A stretch of 64,000 bases of DNA from Gammaproteobacteria bacterium (GCA_018830325.1 JAHJSQ010000133.1:1-64000), one strand, 5' to 3'. Positions 18,090 through 27,002 are shown, counted from the first letter of the stretch. Numbers and translations are program-made. The notes: a model not told the origin generated them from the sequence alone.

Positions 18090-18145
18090 CCCCTCACCTA
18101 GCGTTAGATGAGGGGCGACGAAGGCGTCGCTCCCACAACCGCTCC
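18090..18145. repeat. Short hairpin repeat (also near 50034-50121)
   Basis: CCCCTCACCTAGCGTTAGAT(GAGGGG) and GCGACGAAGGCGTCGC hairpins. The same two elements, in the other order, lie at 50034-50121. The rest of the 17928-18274 gap contains a degenerate GTTTACC/GTTCACC tandem tract (18220-18258) and nothing that looks coding. Confidence 0.65.
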
Positions 18146-18274
18146 CTCTCCGTTTATTGGAGCAACGCGACGACTATGCCAATCTGACTAAAAGCACCCT
18201 ACACATAACTGCTCTCCCTGCTCCGTTTACCGTTTACTATTCACCGTTTACCGTTCACCAGGTTTAGGCCGCTC

Positions 18275-19165
18275 CTATGCCAATTTGGCTAAAACCGCAG
18301 CAACCGTCTCCCCCATCGCCGAAGGCGTCGGCGCGATCGTAACGCCCAAATCCTTCAACATCGCGACTTTTTCGGCCGCGCTTTCGCCTGCCGCCGAAAT
18401 GATCGCGCCAGCATGCCCCATTCTACGTCCTTCAGGAGCGGTTAGGCCTGCGATATAAGAAACCAAGGGCTTGGTCATGTGTTCTTTCGCGAAAATACCG
18501 GCTTCGACTTCTTGCGGTCCGCCGATTTCACCGATCATTAAGACGACTTTAGTTTCCGGGTCTCGCTCGAAATGTTCGAGAATATCGCGATGCGAACTCC
18601 CGTTAATCGGATCGCCGCCGATACCGACCGAAGTCGACACGCCGATGCCGAGCCGTTTTAATTGATCGGCCGCCTCATAACCCAATGTACCCGAACGCCC
18701 AACGATGCCGACATTACCCTGCATGTAAATATGACCCGGCATGATACCCAGCATCGAACGCCCGGGACTGATTGTACCGGCGCAGTTAGGACCGGTCAGA
18801 ATCATGCGCTCGTCTTCAGGAAAACGACGCAGAAAATTTTTGACTTTCATCATGTCTTGAGTCGGAATCCCGTCGGTAATCGCGACACAATATTTGATAC
18901 CGGCATCGGCCGCTTCCATGATCGAATCCGCCGCAAATGCAGGCGGCACGAATACGATACTCGCTTCGGCGCCGACTTGATCGACCGCCTGCTTAACAGT
19001 ATTAAACACCGGCAGGCCAAGATGCGATTGACCGCCTTTCCCCGGAGTAATGCCGCCGACGACGTTAGAACCGTAGTTGATCATGTCCTGGGCATGAAAC
19101 GTGCCGATTTTACCAGTAAAACCTTGAACGATAATGCGTGTATTTTCGTTGATTAAAATTGCCAT
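18275..19165 (-). CDS. mtkB: Malate-CoA ligase (malate thiokinase) alpha subunit
   Basis: With MtkA, activates malate to malyl-CoA using ATP in the serine cycle. The 296-residue protein is of the succinyl-CoA synthetase alpha type: CoA-binding Rossmann start (IIVQGFTGKIG), GPNCAGTI and the phosphohistidine loop RMGHAGAII (His251). Malate rather than succinate specificity is inferred from the operon: a 10 bp gap after mtkA, with malyl-CoA lyase upstream and serine-glyoxylate aminotransferase divergent. If this context were missing, sucD would be the default call. Confidence 0.9.
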   Translation of the reverse strand: MAILINENTRIIVQGFTGKIGTFHAQDMINYGSNVVGGITPGKGGQSHLGLPVFNTVKQAVDQVGAEASIVFVPPAFAADSIMEAADAGIKYCVAITDGIPTQDMMKVKNFLRRFPEDERMILTGPNCAGTISPGRSMLGIMPGHIYMQGNVGIVGRSGTLGYEAADQLKRLGIGVSTSVGIGGDPINGSSHRDILEHFERDPETKVVLMIGEIGGPQEVEAGIFAKEHMTKPLVSYIAGLTAPEGRRMGHAGAIISAAGESAAEKVAMLKDLGVTIAPTPSAMGETVAAVLAKLA

Positions 19166-19175
19166 GTGTCTTCTC

Positions 19176-20357
19176 TCAGCCCTCTCTCGCCACTACTTCA
19201 TTACGTGCCTGCACGGCTTTCTCGGCCGCTTCCGCCAAGGTTTCGGCGGTAATGATCGGCAAGCCGCTCTGGGCGATGATGCGGCGCCCTTCCTCGACAT
19301 TAGTACCGGACAAGCGCACGATCAAAGGAATCTTCATATCGATTTTCTTGACTGCATGTACGACACCTTCAGCGATCCAATCGCAGCGATTGATACCGGC
19401 AAAAATATTGACCAGCATCGCCTTGACGTTTTTATCGGCCAAGACCAAGCGAAACGCTTTCTCGGTCCGCTCCGGCGACGCACCGCCGCCGACATCGAGA
19501 AAGTTCGCCGGCTCGCCGCCGGCCAATTTGATCATGTCCATCGTCGCCATCGCGAGACCGGCACCGTTGATCATGCAGCCGATATCGCCGTCCAGCCCGA
19601 CATAGCTTAGGCCGCGGTCGGCAGCCGCCATTTCGCGTGGATCTTCTTGGGTCTTGTCGCGCAATTCGGCGATTCGGTGACGGCGAAACAAGGCGTTGTC
19701 GTCGAAACCCATTTTACAGTCCAAGGCCAGCAAATCTTCTTTGCCGGTCATAACTAACGGATTGATTTCGAGCATGTTCGCATCGTTGTCACGTAACGCC
19801 CGGTAGCAGCCGTTAATCGTTTTAACGGCGGTATTGATCATCGACACCGGCAAACCCAATGCAAAAGCCATTGCTCGCGCTTGAAAATCCTGCAAGCCGA
19901 CCGAAGGCTCGATGTAAATTTTGGTAATCGCTTCAGGTCTGGTTTGCGCTAACTCCTCGATATCCATACCGCCTTGAGCCGAGCCGACCATTACGATACG
20001 CTCCGAGCTGCGGTCGACGAGTAGACAAAAGTACAACTCCTTCGCGATGTCGGTACCGGCCTCTACATAAAGCCTTCCGCAAACCTTACCGGCAGGTCCG
20101 GTTTGATGAGTCACGAGCCGTTTGCCCAACAGCTCCTCGGCGGCTTTCGCGACATCGTCATGCGACCGGCACAGTTTGATACCGCCGGCTTTACCTCGCG
20201 CGCCGGAATGAATTTGCGCCTTCACCGCCCAAATACTGCCGCCGATTTCCCGCGCACGCTGCACGGCATCTTCCGGACTGTAAGCCAGGCCGCCATCGGC
20301 GATCTTGACGCCGTATTCCGTTAAAATTTCTTTTGCCTGATACTCATGGATATCCAC
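19176..20357 (-). CDS. mtkA: Malate-CoA ligase (malate thiokinase) beta subunit
   Basis: ATP-grasp subunit that partners MtkB to form malyl-CoA. The 393 residues match SucC-like proteins: [12 protein letters not shown] start, ATP-grasp [16 protein letters not shown], and the metal-site region LEINPLV near residue 200. It starts with GTG at 20357 after AGAGG. The upstream leader contains a strong hairpin (20396-20416) and a degenerate R1 copy, separating mtkA from mcl by about 307 bp. Specificity for malate is from context, as for mtkB. Confidence 0.9.
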   Translation of the reverse strand: MDIHEYQAKEILTEYGVKIADGGLAYSPEDAVQRAREIGGSIWAVKAQIHSGARGKAGGIKLCRSHDDVAKAAEELLGKRLVTHQTGPAGKVCGRLYVEAGTDIAKELYFCLLVDRSSERIVMVGSAQGGMDIEELAQTRPEAITKIYIEPSVGLQDFQARAMAFALGLPVSMINTAVKTINGCYRALRDNDANMLEINPLVMTGKEDLLALDCKMGFDDNALFRRHRIAELRDKTQEDPREMAAADRGLSYVGLDGDIGCMINGAGLAMATMDMIKLAGGEPANFLDVGGGASPERTEKAFRLVLADKNVKAMLVNIFAGINRCDWIAEGVVHAVKKIDMKIPLIVRLSGTNVEEGRRIIAQSGLPIITAETLAEAAEKAVQARNEVVAREG

Positions 20358-20395
20358 AGCATAACCTCTTTCTATTTAAAAAAGTAAAGAAAGGT

Positions 20396-20416
20396 CCGCG
20401 CCGAAAATCGGCGCGG
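20396..20416 (-). terminator. Strong hairpin between mcl and mtkA (possible attenuator)
   Basis: CCGCGCCGAAAATCGGCGCGG is a perfect stem with a four-base loop. Read in the direction of transcription (minus), the stem is followed by the T-rich CCTTTCTTTACTTTTTT, as in an intrinsic terminator, about 40 bp before the mtkA start. It could reduce read-through from mcl or act as a leader structure. Confidence 0.6.
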
Positions 20417-20456
20417 GTCTATTCCAATTGCTAGGAACGAGCTTGAAATAACTTAG

Positions 20457-20622
20457 ACAACTGTTGGAAGGGGGGTTGGCGGCTCGATTGACAGGTGTCG
20501 GCGGCAAGGCAGATTTTTGCTCCTGCAAAATCTGCATTCATGCCATCCATGGCAATCAGATTCCGCCGTCAAGCCTACATGGACGTATTCACGGCGTCCT
20601 GTCAAGCGAGTCACTAAACCGC
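20457..20622 (-). repeat. Repeat family R1, copy C (degenerate)
   Basis: GGCTCGATTGACAGGTGTCG, the internal segment CAGATTTTTGCTCCTGCAAA and the end CGGCGTCCTGTCAAGCGAGT match copies E and F, with more mismatches at the termini. It lies in the mcl-mtkA intergenic region. Confidence 0.75.
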
Positions 20623-20664
20623 CACAAAGCCTACTACTTGTAGAAGTTATTTTGTGCATATTCC

Positions 20665-21615
20665 TTACTGGCCTTTTGCGGCAATTGCTTCGGCGGCCTT
20701 GACGACATTGTTGGCCATCTTTTCGGACGCGGCATCGATCAAGCGCCCGTCCAGCGCAGCGGCGCCCTTACCTTGCGCGGCGGCTTCTTTCAAGGCAGCC
20801 AAAATACGCTCGGCCTTTTCGATTTCAGCCACCGGCGGCGTAAAGACTTCGTTAGCCAATTCGATTTGAGACGGATGTATCGCCCACTTGCCTTCGCAGC
20901 CCAATGCAGCAGCGCGCCTTGCAGCGGCTTTATAACCGTCCTTATCGTTGATATCTCCGAACGGACCGTCGATCGGACGGAGACCGAAGGCGCGGCACGC
21001 GACCGTCATGCGACTGATCGCGGCATGCCATTGATCGCCCGGATAATCGGGATTCAATCCACCGATATTAGTCGTTCTTGCCCGGTTGCTGGCCGCATAA
21101 TCGGCGACACCGAAATGCAACGCTTCCAAACGCCCCGATGCGCCGTTGCGGGCGATATCTTCAACGTTCGCCATGCCCAATGCCGTTTCAATCAAGGCTT
21201 CGATGCCGATGCGGTTTTTCAAGCCTTGTTGCATTTCGAGTTGATTGACCATCGCCTCGACCATGTAAACATCGGCATAAACGCCGACTTTCGGGATCAG
21301 AATCGTGTCTAGTTTATGACCGGCTTGCTCAACCAGATCGACGACATCGCGGACCATGTATTGCGTATCCAAGCCGTTGATGCGCACCGAAATTGTGATG
21401 CCGTGCCCTTTCCAATCCAAATCGTTGATCGCTTCAATGACATTTTTGCGGGCTTGCAGTTTATCGTCAGGCGCCACGGCGTCCTCGAGATCCAAAAATA
21501 TGAAATCCGCACCGCTTTTCAACGCTTTTTCGAACATACCGGGATTCGACCCCGGAACAGCAAGTTCGCAGCGCTGAACGCGTTGCACGGACGCTTCATA
21601 CAAGGTGTGGCTCAT
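20665..21615 (-). CDS. mcl: Malyl-CoA lyase (HpcH/HpaI-CitE family)
   Basis: Cleaves malyl-CoA to acetyl-CoA and glyoxylate, the closing step of the serine cycle. The 316 residues fit the Mcl/CitE family: R-C-E-LAVPGSNPGMFEKA start, FLDLEDAV (metal and acid residues), ISVRINGLDT, and GIEALIETALGMANVEDIA with the catalytic Glu. AGGAAG precedes the ATG. It is the first gene of the minus-strand module, diverging from sga over 562 bp. CitE-like alternatives are less likely given mtkAB immediately downstream. Confidence 0.93.
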   Translation of the reverse strand: MSHTLYEASVQRVQRCELAVPGSNPGMFEKALKSGADFIFLDLEDAVAPDDKLQARKNVIEAINDLDWKGHGITISVRINGLDTQYMVRDVVDLVEQAGHKLDTILIPKVGVYADVYMVEAMVNQLEMQQGLKNRIGIEALIETALGMANVEDIARNGASGRLEALHFGVADYAASNRARTTNIGGLNPDYPGDQWHAAISRMTVACRAFGLRPIDGPFGDINDKDGYKAAARRAAALGCEGKWAIHPSQIELANEVFTPPVAEIEKAERILAALKEAAAQGKGAAALDGRLIDAASEKMANNVVKAAEAIAAKGQ

Positions 21616-21897
21616 TGTATCTTCCTATTTCAATATGTTAATTTTTTGCTGGGCGAAGTCACCCTCGATTCGGTTAAATTTGACCCGAACCGGGCGCAAA
21701 ATAAATCGGACATTGTACTTTTGGCAACGATATTGTCAATTTTAACTTTCTCAACTCGCCGCTGCTGCCCGCAACATCCAGCAACCGACGCTTGCCGATT
21801 AACTGCAAATATGGCAATATTGAGCCCTTTAGCGTTCGTTTTTAGGGCAACGAATCGATATCGAAATACTCATCCATCGTTCTTTAATTAATACAGT

Positions 21898-22043
21898 GTA
21901 ATTATTCACATCCCCCTATCATTCCCACGCTCCAGCGTGGGAATGAAGACCGAGACGCTCTAGCGTCTCGTACCGCTGGAGCGGTGCTTAAGGCTTCCCA
22001 CGCAGAGCGTGGGAACGATAATTGCCGGGGGTTGAATAGTTAC
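21898..22043. repeat. Repeat family R6, long copy
   Basis: Bounded by GTAATTATT and AATAGTTAC, with CATTCCCACGCTCCAGCGTG and GAGACGCTCTAGCGTCTCG hairpins, then CGTGGGAACGATAATTGCCG. The remaining parts of the 21616-22177 gap (on either side) should contain the divergent mcl and sga promoters; no clear boxes were identified. Confidence 0.75.
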
Positions 22044-22177
22044 AATGCAGTTGCCGTAGCGAAAATGGGCAAATTTGCAATATCTCGAATGCAATACCGG
22101 TAATTCCCGGAACAACGCCCCACCCGAAACGAATCAACCCGCTTTTTTCACCATTCAATTCAAAGAGGCAATAAACC

Positions 22178-23341
22178 ATGGCAGGCCGTAATCATTTATA
22201 TGTTCCAGGTCCAACAAATATTCCCGACGAAGTTCTCAGTGCTATGCATGTCCCCAGCGAAGATCATCGTTCACCGATCTTCCCTGAGCTTTTCAAACCC
22301 TTGCTCGAAGACCTGAAAAAAGTCTTCAAAACCGAAACCGGACATAGCTTCATTTTTCCGGCAACCGGAACCGCCGGCTGGGAAATCGCCCTAACCAATA
22401 CCTTGAGCCCTGGCGATAAAGTCCTGATTTACCGCTTCGGTCAATTCAGCCATCTCTGGGCCGCAATGGCCAAACGCCTGGACTTCGAAGTCATTGTCAT
22501 CGAAAGACCTTGGGGCGAAGGCATTCCGCTTGACGATCTCGAGGCGCGCCTAAAAGAAGACAGCCAACATGAAATCAAAGCCATTCTAGCCACGCACAAC
22601 GAAACTGCAACCGGCGTCACCAGTGACATCGGCGGCGTTCGTAAAGCAATGGACGCAGCCGGACACCCTGCATTGTTGTTCGTAGACGGCGTCAGCTCGA
22701 TCGCCAGTATCGATTTCCGCATGGACGAATGGGGCGTCGACGGCGCGATCAGCGGCTCGCAAAAAGGCTTCATGCTACCGGCCGGCGCCGCCCTGGTCGC
22801 ATTCAGTCAAAAAGCGATAGCCGCGTGCGATACTGCACAAAGCAGACGCGCCTTTCTCGACTTGAAAGACCAACTAGCCAGCAACAAAGACGGTTACACG
22901 CCTTACACGCCATCGATCCCGATGCTGTACGGACTGCGCAAAGCCCTGGACCTGCTGCTCGAAGAAGGTCTCGAAAACGTTTATGCGCGCCATTACCGCC
23001 TGGCTGAAGGCACACGAAAAGCGATTGCCGCATGGGGTCTGGAACTGTGCGCCAAACCCGGCTTCGAATCGAATACCGTTTCGGCGGTCGTCGTTCCGGC
23101 AGGCAAAGATGCGCGCGATGTCATAAATACTGCCTTCAGCAAATATAATATTTCTCTGGGTGCGGGCTTGAACGAAGTGGCGGGTAAGGTGTTCCGCATC
23201 GGCCATGTCGGCGACATGAACGATGTATCGATGCTCGGCGCCATCGCCGGGGTCGAAATGGCCTTGCTCGATAACGGCTTCGATATCAAAGCCGGTAGCG
23301 GCGTTGCGGCAGCGATCGAATACTATCGCACCACTGCATAA
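22178..23341 (+). CDS. sga: Serine-glyoxylate aminotransferase
   Basis: Transfers the amino group of serine to glyoxylate, giving hydroxypyruvate and glycine in the serine cycle; PLP enzyme. The 387-residue class V aminotransferase opens NHLYVPGPTNIPDEV and carries PATGTAGWEIAL, the aspartate DGVSSIASIDF and the PLP lysine in SGSQKGFMLP (near residue 195). AGAGG lies ahead of the ATG. It diverges from mcl-mtkA-mtkB, so the two transcripts could be co-regulated from the shared 562 bp region. Confidence 0.94.
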   Translation: MAGRNHLYVPGPTNIPDEVLSAMHVPSEDHRSPIFPELFKPLLEDLKKVFKTETGHSFIFPATGTAGWEIALTNTLSPGDKVLIYRFGQFSHLWAAMAKRLDFEVIVIERPWGEGIPLDDLEARLKEDSQHEIKAILATHNETATGVTSDIGGVRKAMDAAGHPALLFVDGVSSIASIDFRMDEWGVDGAISGSQKGFMLPAGAALVAFSQKAIAACDTAQSRRAFLDLKDQLASNKDGYTPYTPSIPMLYGLRKALDLLLEEGLENVYARHYRLAEGTRKAIAAWGLELCAKPGFESNTVSAVVVPAGKDARDVINTAFSKYNISLGAGLNEVAGKVFRIGHVGDMNDVSMLGAIAGVEMALLDNGFDIKAGSGVAAAIEYYRTTA

Positions 23342-23367
23342 TCAGAATACGCTAATCCAGCCTAACC

Positions 23368-23403
23368 AAAAGGCATTCCGATTAACGTCGGGATGCCTTT
23401 TTT
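23368..23403 (+). terminator. Intrinsic terminator after sga
   Basis: AAAGGCATTCCGA...GGGATGCCTTTTTT forms a stem (AAAGGCAT with ATGCCTTT) followed by six T, 27 bp after the sga stop. Confidence 0.85.
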
Positions 23404-23560
23404 GCGTTTAGAAGAATTGCCGATACCGAGCATCGGTTTTTCATCAACAAACCGATTTATGCTTAAGTTCACAGACATTTCGCAAGAAATAGACTAGTTT
23501 TAATATCAACATTTCATCAGGCAAGCATTCTAACCATTGCCGGTTATTGGCGAACAATTA

Positions 23561-24100
23561 ATGAAACACACTGGATTTACTCTAATCGAACTCATGATGA
23601 CCATTGCGATCGGAGCGATTATATTGACGCTGGGGATTCCGAGTTTCATGGAAACGATTCGAAGTAACCGGTTGACGACACGTACCAATGAATTATTGAC
23701 CTCGTTAAATTTAGCACGAAGTGAAGCCATAAAGCGAAGCACCCGTATCACGGCATGTAAAAGCTCAAATGGGAATTCTTGTGTAACTACGAATGCTATC
23801 GATTGGTCGAGCGGATGGTTGGTTTTTGTCGATCAAAACAATAACGGTGAATATGACAGCGCAAGTGAACTTCTTTTAAAGACTCAAACAAATCAAGTAA
23901 GCAATATTTCTATGGTTGGTAATGGAAGCGTTGCTAATTATATATCTTATATTGCGACCGGGCAGAGTCGTCAAGCTAATGGAGCATTTCAAGCTGGAAC
24001 GATTAAGGTGTGTGACGACAGGATAGGCAATGTGGGAATAAATCTAGTACTTAATAATGTTGGTAGAGTCTATACGCAAAGAGATATCGCTTGCCCATAA
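23561..24100 (+). CDS. Minor type IV pilin, FimT/FimU (GspH) type
   Basis: Prepilin-like protein of about 179 residues. The leader MKHTG ends at a prepilin-peptidase site before FTLIELMMTIAIGAIILTLG, followed by the GspH-type globular part (TNELLTSLNLARSEAIKR). The ATG at 23561 is used because it gives the short basic leader; an upstream in-frame TTG at 23537 is less likely. It is the first gene of the pilus-tip cluster and is expected to help prime pilus assembly with PilV, W, X and PilY1. FimT and FimU are not safely separable by sequence reading. Confidence 0.88.
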   Translation: MKHTGFTLIELMMTIAIGAIILTLGIPSFMETIRSNRLTTRTNELLTSLNLARSEAIKRSTRITACKSSNGNSCVTTNAIDWSSGWLVFVDQNNNGEYDSASELLLKTQTNQVSNISMVGNGSVANYISYIATGQSRQANGAFQAGTIKVCDDRIGNVGINLVLNNVGRVYTQRDIACP

Positions 24101-24129
24101 CAGAATTTATTAGAGCACTTACACTTGAA

Positions 24130-24609
24130 ATGTTTAAAAAAAACGGTTTTACATTACTCGAAGTCCTTATCGCCATGATTGTTTTGGCAATCGGACTATT
24201 AGGACTTGCAGGCATACAGGCAATCGGTCTTCGGAACAACCAAAGCGCCTATCATCGCAGTCAAGCGACACAACTGGCTTACGACATGGCGGATCGCATG
24301 CGGGTTAACCGGGCCGCTTTAACCAACGGCGAATACAACAACGGAGCGGCCACTGCAAACGATTGCGAGGCAAACTCCTGTACGCCGGCCCAAATGGCAG
24401 GCTATGACATCGCACAATGGAATGCCGCGCTAGCCGATCAGTTGCCTGGGGGAGTCGGCGTGACCTGTATCGATAGCACCTCAGAAGATGGCACATCGGC
24501 AGCGCCGGCTTGCGACGGCAACGGCACGACCTATGCTGTCAAGGTTTGGTGGGACGACAACAGGTCGGGCGCATCGGATCAACGCTTCGTGATGACATTG
24601 CGGCCCTAA
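24130..24609 (+). CDS. pilV: Minor type IV pilin PilV
   Basis: 159 residues. Prepilin leader MFKKNG then FTLLEVLIAMIVLAIGLLGLAGIQ, followed by the typical PilV segment AYDMADRMRVN. The ATG at 24130 is 29 bp after the fimT-like stop. Role: minor pilin in the tip complex that primes assembly and presents PilY1. The C-terminal half contains two short Cys-containing loops (CEANSC, VTCIDS). A 500 bp repeat-filled gap separates it from pilW. Confidence 0.88.
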   Translation: MFKKNGFTLLEVLIAMIVLAIGLLGLAGIQAIGLRNNQSAYHRSQATQLAYDMADRMRVNRAALTNGEYNNGAATANDCEANSCTPAQMAGYDIAQWNAALADQLPGGVGVTCIDSTSEDGTSAAPACDGNGTTYAVKVWWDDNRSGASDQRFVMTLRP

Positions 24610-24646
24610 ATCGCAGAGTCTCTGTCGTGCAGTGCAATAGAAGCGC

Positions 24647-24726
24647 GTAGCCCGTATTTAGTATAGCGAAATACGGAAACTTCCGTGCCTCGCCTTCCCG
24701 GATTTCGTTTCACTTCATCGGGGCTA
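24647..24726 (+). repeat. REP pair R5, copy 2
   Basis: GTAGCCCGTATTTAGTATAG and the facing CCCGGATTTCGTTTCACTTC...GGGGCTAC match 11392-11473, with more divergence. Confidence 0.7.
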
Positions 24727-24789
24727 CTCCGGTATAACGGTCTCGGTGAGGAACCTTAATCCTTCCGTGGCAAATACAATGACCATTTA

Positions 24790-24942
24790 CTAGTACTCAG
24801 TCATTTTTACAATGTCGGGAAAAATCGTTTAGCTCAGCGCAAATCCGCTCATCCTTCGACAGGGCTCTCCTGAGCGTAGCCGAAGGGCTCAGGACGAACG
24901 GATTTACTTTTACCCGTCAAGACAAGATTGACTGAGTACTAG
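24790..24942. repeat. Repeat family R3, copy 2 (MITE-like)
   Basis: 153 bp bounded by CTAGTACTCAGTCATTTTTA and GATTGACTGAGTACTAG, nearly identical to 15821-15974. It sits inside the pilin cluster between pilV and pilW. With R5 it occupies half of the 24610-25127 gap; the remaining ~185 bp before pilW is AT-rich and may hold a promoter. Confidence 0.88.
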
Positions 24943-25127
24943 AGCATCGATTAATGTCACTTATATTTCAATGCCTTATGCTTTCCAAATGATTAAAGCC
25001 GGATGATCCATTTAATACAAAAACCGAGTTAATTTTATGAATAAAACGAATCTACTCCGGCCTACGGACAATCGATCATGTTCTCAAAGCTCATGGTTTG
25101 CCGTTTGCAATCTTGCTGTTACGCATC

Positions 25128-26186
25128 ATGAACGTTAAAACATTCGTACCGAAATCCGGCTTTAAAGCATCGCAAACCGGCATGACGCTGATCGAAATCA
25201 TGATTTCGCTGTTGATCGGCGCATTTTTACTGGGCGGGGTCCTACAGATTTTCGTCAATACCAAACAAACCTACCGTATGCAGGAAGGACTTTCCAGGCT
25301 ACAAGAAAACGGGCGTTTTGCATTGGAATTTTTAACGCATGATATTCGCATGGCCGGATACTTGGGATGTATAAGCCGTTCGGCGACTATTACGAATACA
25401 CTAAATGATCCAAGTAACTATCTCTATGACTTCACGATACCTGTCCAAGGTTCGGAATGGGATGATGCGAATTCAACATGGGATCCGTTGGAAGATACGA
25501 GCATTACATCTCCACTTAATGGCTCCGATATCATTACTATTCGCAGGGTAAACCCGAATGGGGCGATTGTCTCGCAGCACCCGGGAGGTAACCCGCCCGG
25601 TTCAGCGGACTTGAAATTAAGCTCCAACCCTGGCCTGAACGATTGCGATATCGTGATTGTTTCCGATTGCGAGGCCGCCGCGGTATTTCAAATAACGAAC
25701 TTCAATGCCGCCAATAACAATAATGTTGTACATAACACCGGTAATGTTTGCCCGGCTCCAGGGCCTGGTAATGCTACTCAGGCACTAGGAAAGAGTTATG
25801 AAGGCGGTGAGCTTTTTCTGGCTCAAACAATCAGTTATTACATTAGAACCAATCCTAATAATCAACCTGCCCTCTATCGCAGAATCAATTCGGAGGATGC
25901 GCAAGAACTCGTAGAGGGTATCGAGGAAATGCATATTAGATATGGCGTTGACACCAATGGCGATGGAACGGTAAACCAGTATATTAGAGCCGATGCGGTA
26001 GATGCGGCAGGAATCTGGAATACGGTTGCCAGTGTTCGCATCAGTCTATTGGCCCTATCCATCGATGATAACCTAACCGCGCAACCGGTAGACTACACGT
26101 ATAACGGCGCAACCGTGACACCTGCGGACCGGCGCTTGAGGCGGGTTTTTAACAGCACGATAGCGGTGCGTAACCGCTTGCCTTGA
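25128..26186 (+). CDS. pilW: Type IV pilus assembly protein PilW
   Basis: 352 residues. Prepilin-like N-terminus SQTGMTLIEIMISLLIGAFLLGG (cleavage after Gly), then the RMQEGLSRLQENGRFALEFLTHDIRMAGY segment region diagnostic of PilW. It carries several Cys (CISRS, CDIVIVSDCEA, VCPAPG) in the globular part. The ATG at 25128 gives MNVKTFVPK as leader; no good ribosome site was seen, so the start is uncertain. The stop overlaps the region of the pilX start, so the two are coupled. Confidence 0.88.
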   Translation: MNVKTFVPKSGFKASQTGMTLIEIMISLLIGAFLLGGVLQIFVNTKQTYRMQEGLSRLQENGRFALEFLTHDIRMAGYLGCISRSATITNTLNDPSNYLYDFTIPVQGSEWDDANSTWDPLEDTSITSPLNGSDIITIRRVNPNGAIVSQHPGGNPPGSADLKLSSNPGLNDCDIVIVSDCEAAAVFQITNFNAANNNNVVHNTGNVCPAPGPGNATQALGKSYEGGELFLAQTISYYIRTNPNNQPALYRRINSEDAQELVEGIEEMHIRYGVDTNGDGTVNQYIRADAVDAAGIWNTVASVRISLLALSIDDNLTAQPVDYTYNGATVTPADRRLRRVFNSTIAVRNRLP

Positions 26187-26197
26187 GGGATGAAGCC

Positions 26198-26824
26198 ATG
26201 AGCACGATAATTCACTCGACCGACAAACGCTTGCTGTCGAAACGGCAAACGCGGCTGCAATCGAATAAAACCGTCCGGCCCGAGTTAGTTAGTCATAAAT
26301 GGAGTCATCCAAGTCGGTTATGCGTCATGCAGGACACGAATCGGCCGGGCAAGCAATCCGGGGCGGTGCTCGCAATCAGCTTAATCATGCTCTTGTTGCT
26401 GACGATCGTCGGCGTGACCGCGATGCAAACTACCGGCCTCGAGGAAAAAATGGCCGGCAACATGCGCGATAGAAATATAGCTTTTCAAGCGGCGGAATCG
26501 GCACTGAGAGCGGGCGAAAACATTTTGACCCAGGCGACACTGCCGGATTTCACGCAAGCCGGAACCGACGGTTTATATGCCATCAACGGCAATCCGCCCG
26601 GAACTTACGATAGCTGGACAAACAATACCGCAACTTATGCCGCCGCTTCGGATCAAGCCGCAGAAGACCCACGTTACGTTATCCAACGCATGGCCAATGT
26701 CGCCAGCGGCGACAGCCTCGATGCCGGCTCTTTCGGGCAAAGCGAAATGTACCGCGTCACCGCGCGCGGTGTCGGCGGAACAGAAACGGCGGTCGTGGTA
26801 GTTCAGTCGACTTACAAGCGTTGA
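26198..26824 (+). CDS. pilX: Type IV pilus assembly protein PilX
   Basis: About 208 residues. The PilX core begins at QSGAVLAISLIMLLLLTIVGVTAMQ, followed by LEEKMAGNMRDRNIAFQAAESALRAGE, which is highly typical. The start at 26198 (MSTIIHS) gives an unusually long leader of about 50 residues before the hydrophobic helix; the ATG at 26327 (MQDTNRPGK) would give a normal short leader and may be the true start. Role: minor pilin of the tip complex, acting with PilY1 encoded downstream. Confidence 0.85.
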   Translation: MSTIIHSTDKRLLSKRQTRLQSNKTVRPELVSHKWSHPSRLCVMQDTNRPGKQSGAVLAISLIMLLLLTIVGVTAMQTTGLEEKMAGNMRDRNIAFQAAESALRAGENILTQATLPDFTQAGTDGLYAINGNPPGTYDSWTNNTATYAAASDQAAEDPRYVIQRMANVASGDSLDAGSFGQSEMYRVTARGVGGTETAVVVVQSTYKR

Positions 26825-26935
26825 AGGCTTGGATTGGGTAAGTGGTGAGCGGCAAAGAGCTAGCAGAAAACCGATATAAGGGAACGTGGATTTACATATT
26901 TAGGCCTTGGGTCTATTGATATTCTGTAGGGTACG

Positions 26936-27002
26936 CATCGCGTACCTTTTTAGGATAGATAACTCGCAACCCTTTGAAAATGGTACGCGATGCGTACCCT
27001 AC
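26936..27002. repeat. 67 bp palindromic element upstream of pilY1
   Basis: A perfect 21 bp inverted repeat (GTAGGGTACGCATCGCGTAC+C at the left, its complement at the right) encloses a 25 bp loop. It lies within the pilX-pilY1 interval, 52 bp before the pilY1 start, and a related GGTACGCGTAGCGTACC lies near 33645. A REP-like element is likely; it could alter pilY1 expression relative to the pilins. Confidence 0.75.

Noticed and set aside
18220-18258. Operator-like repeated GTTTACC motifs downstream of mtkB.
   Set aside because: A degenerate tandem tract at the 3' end of an operon; more likely simple-sequence DNA than a regulator site.
18275-20357. Calling these genes succinyl-CoA synthetase (sucCD).
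   Set aside because: Sequence alone allows it, but adjacency to malyl-CoA lyase and serine-glyoxylate aminotransferase favours malate-CoA ligase.
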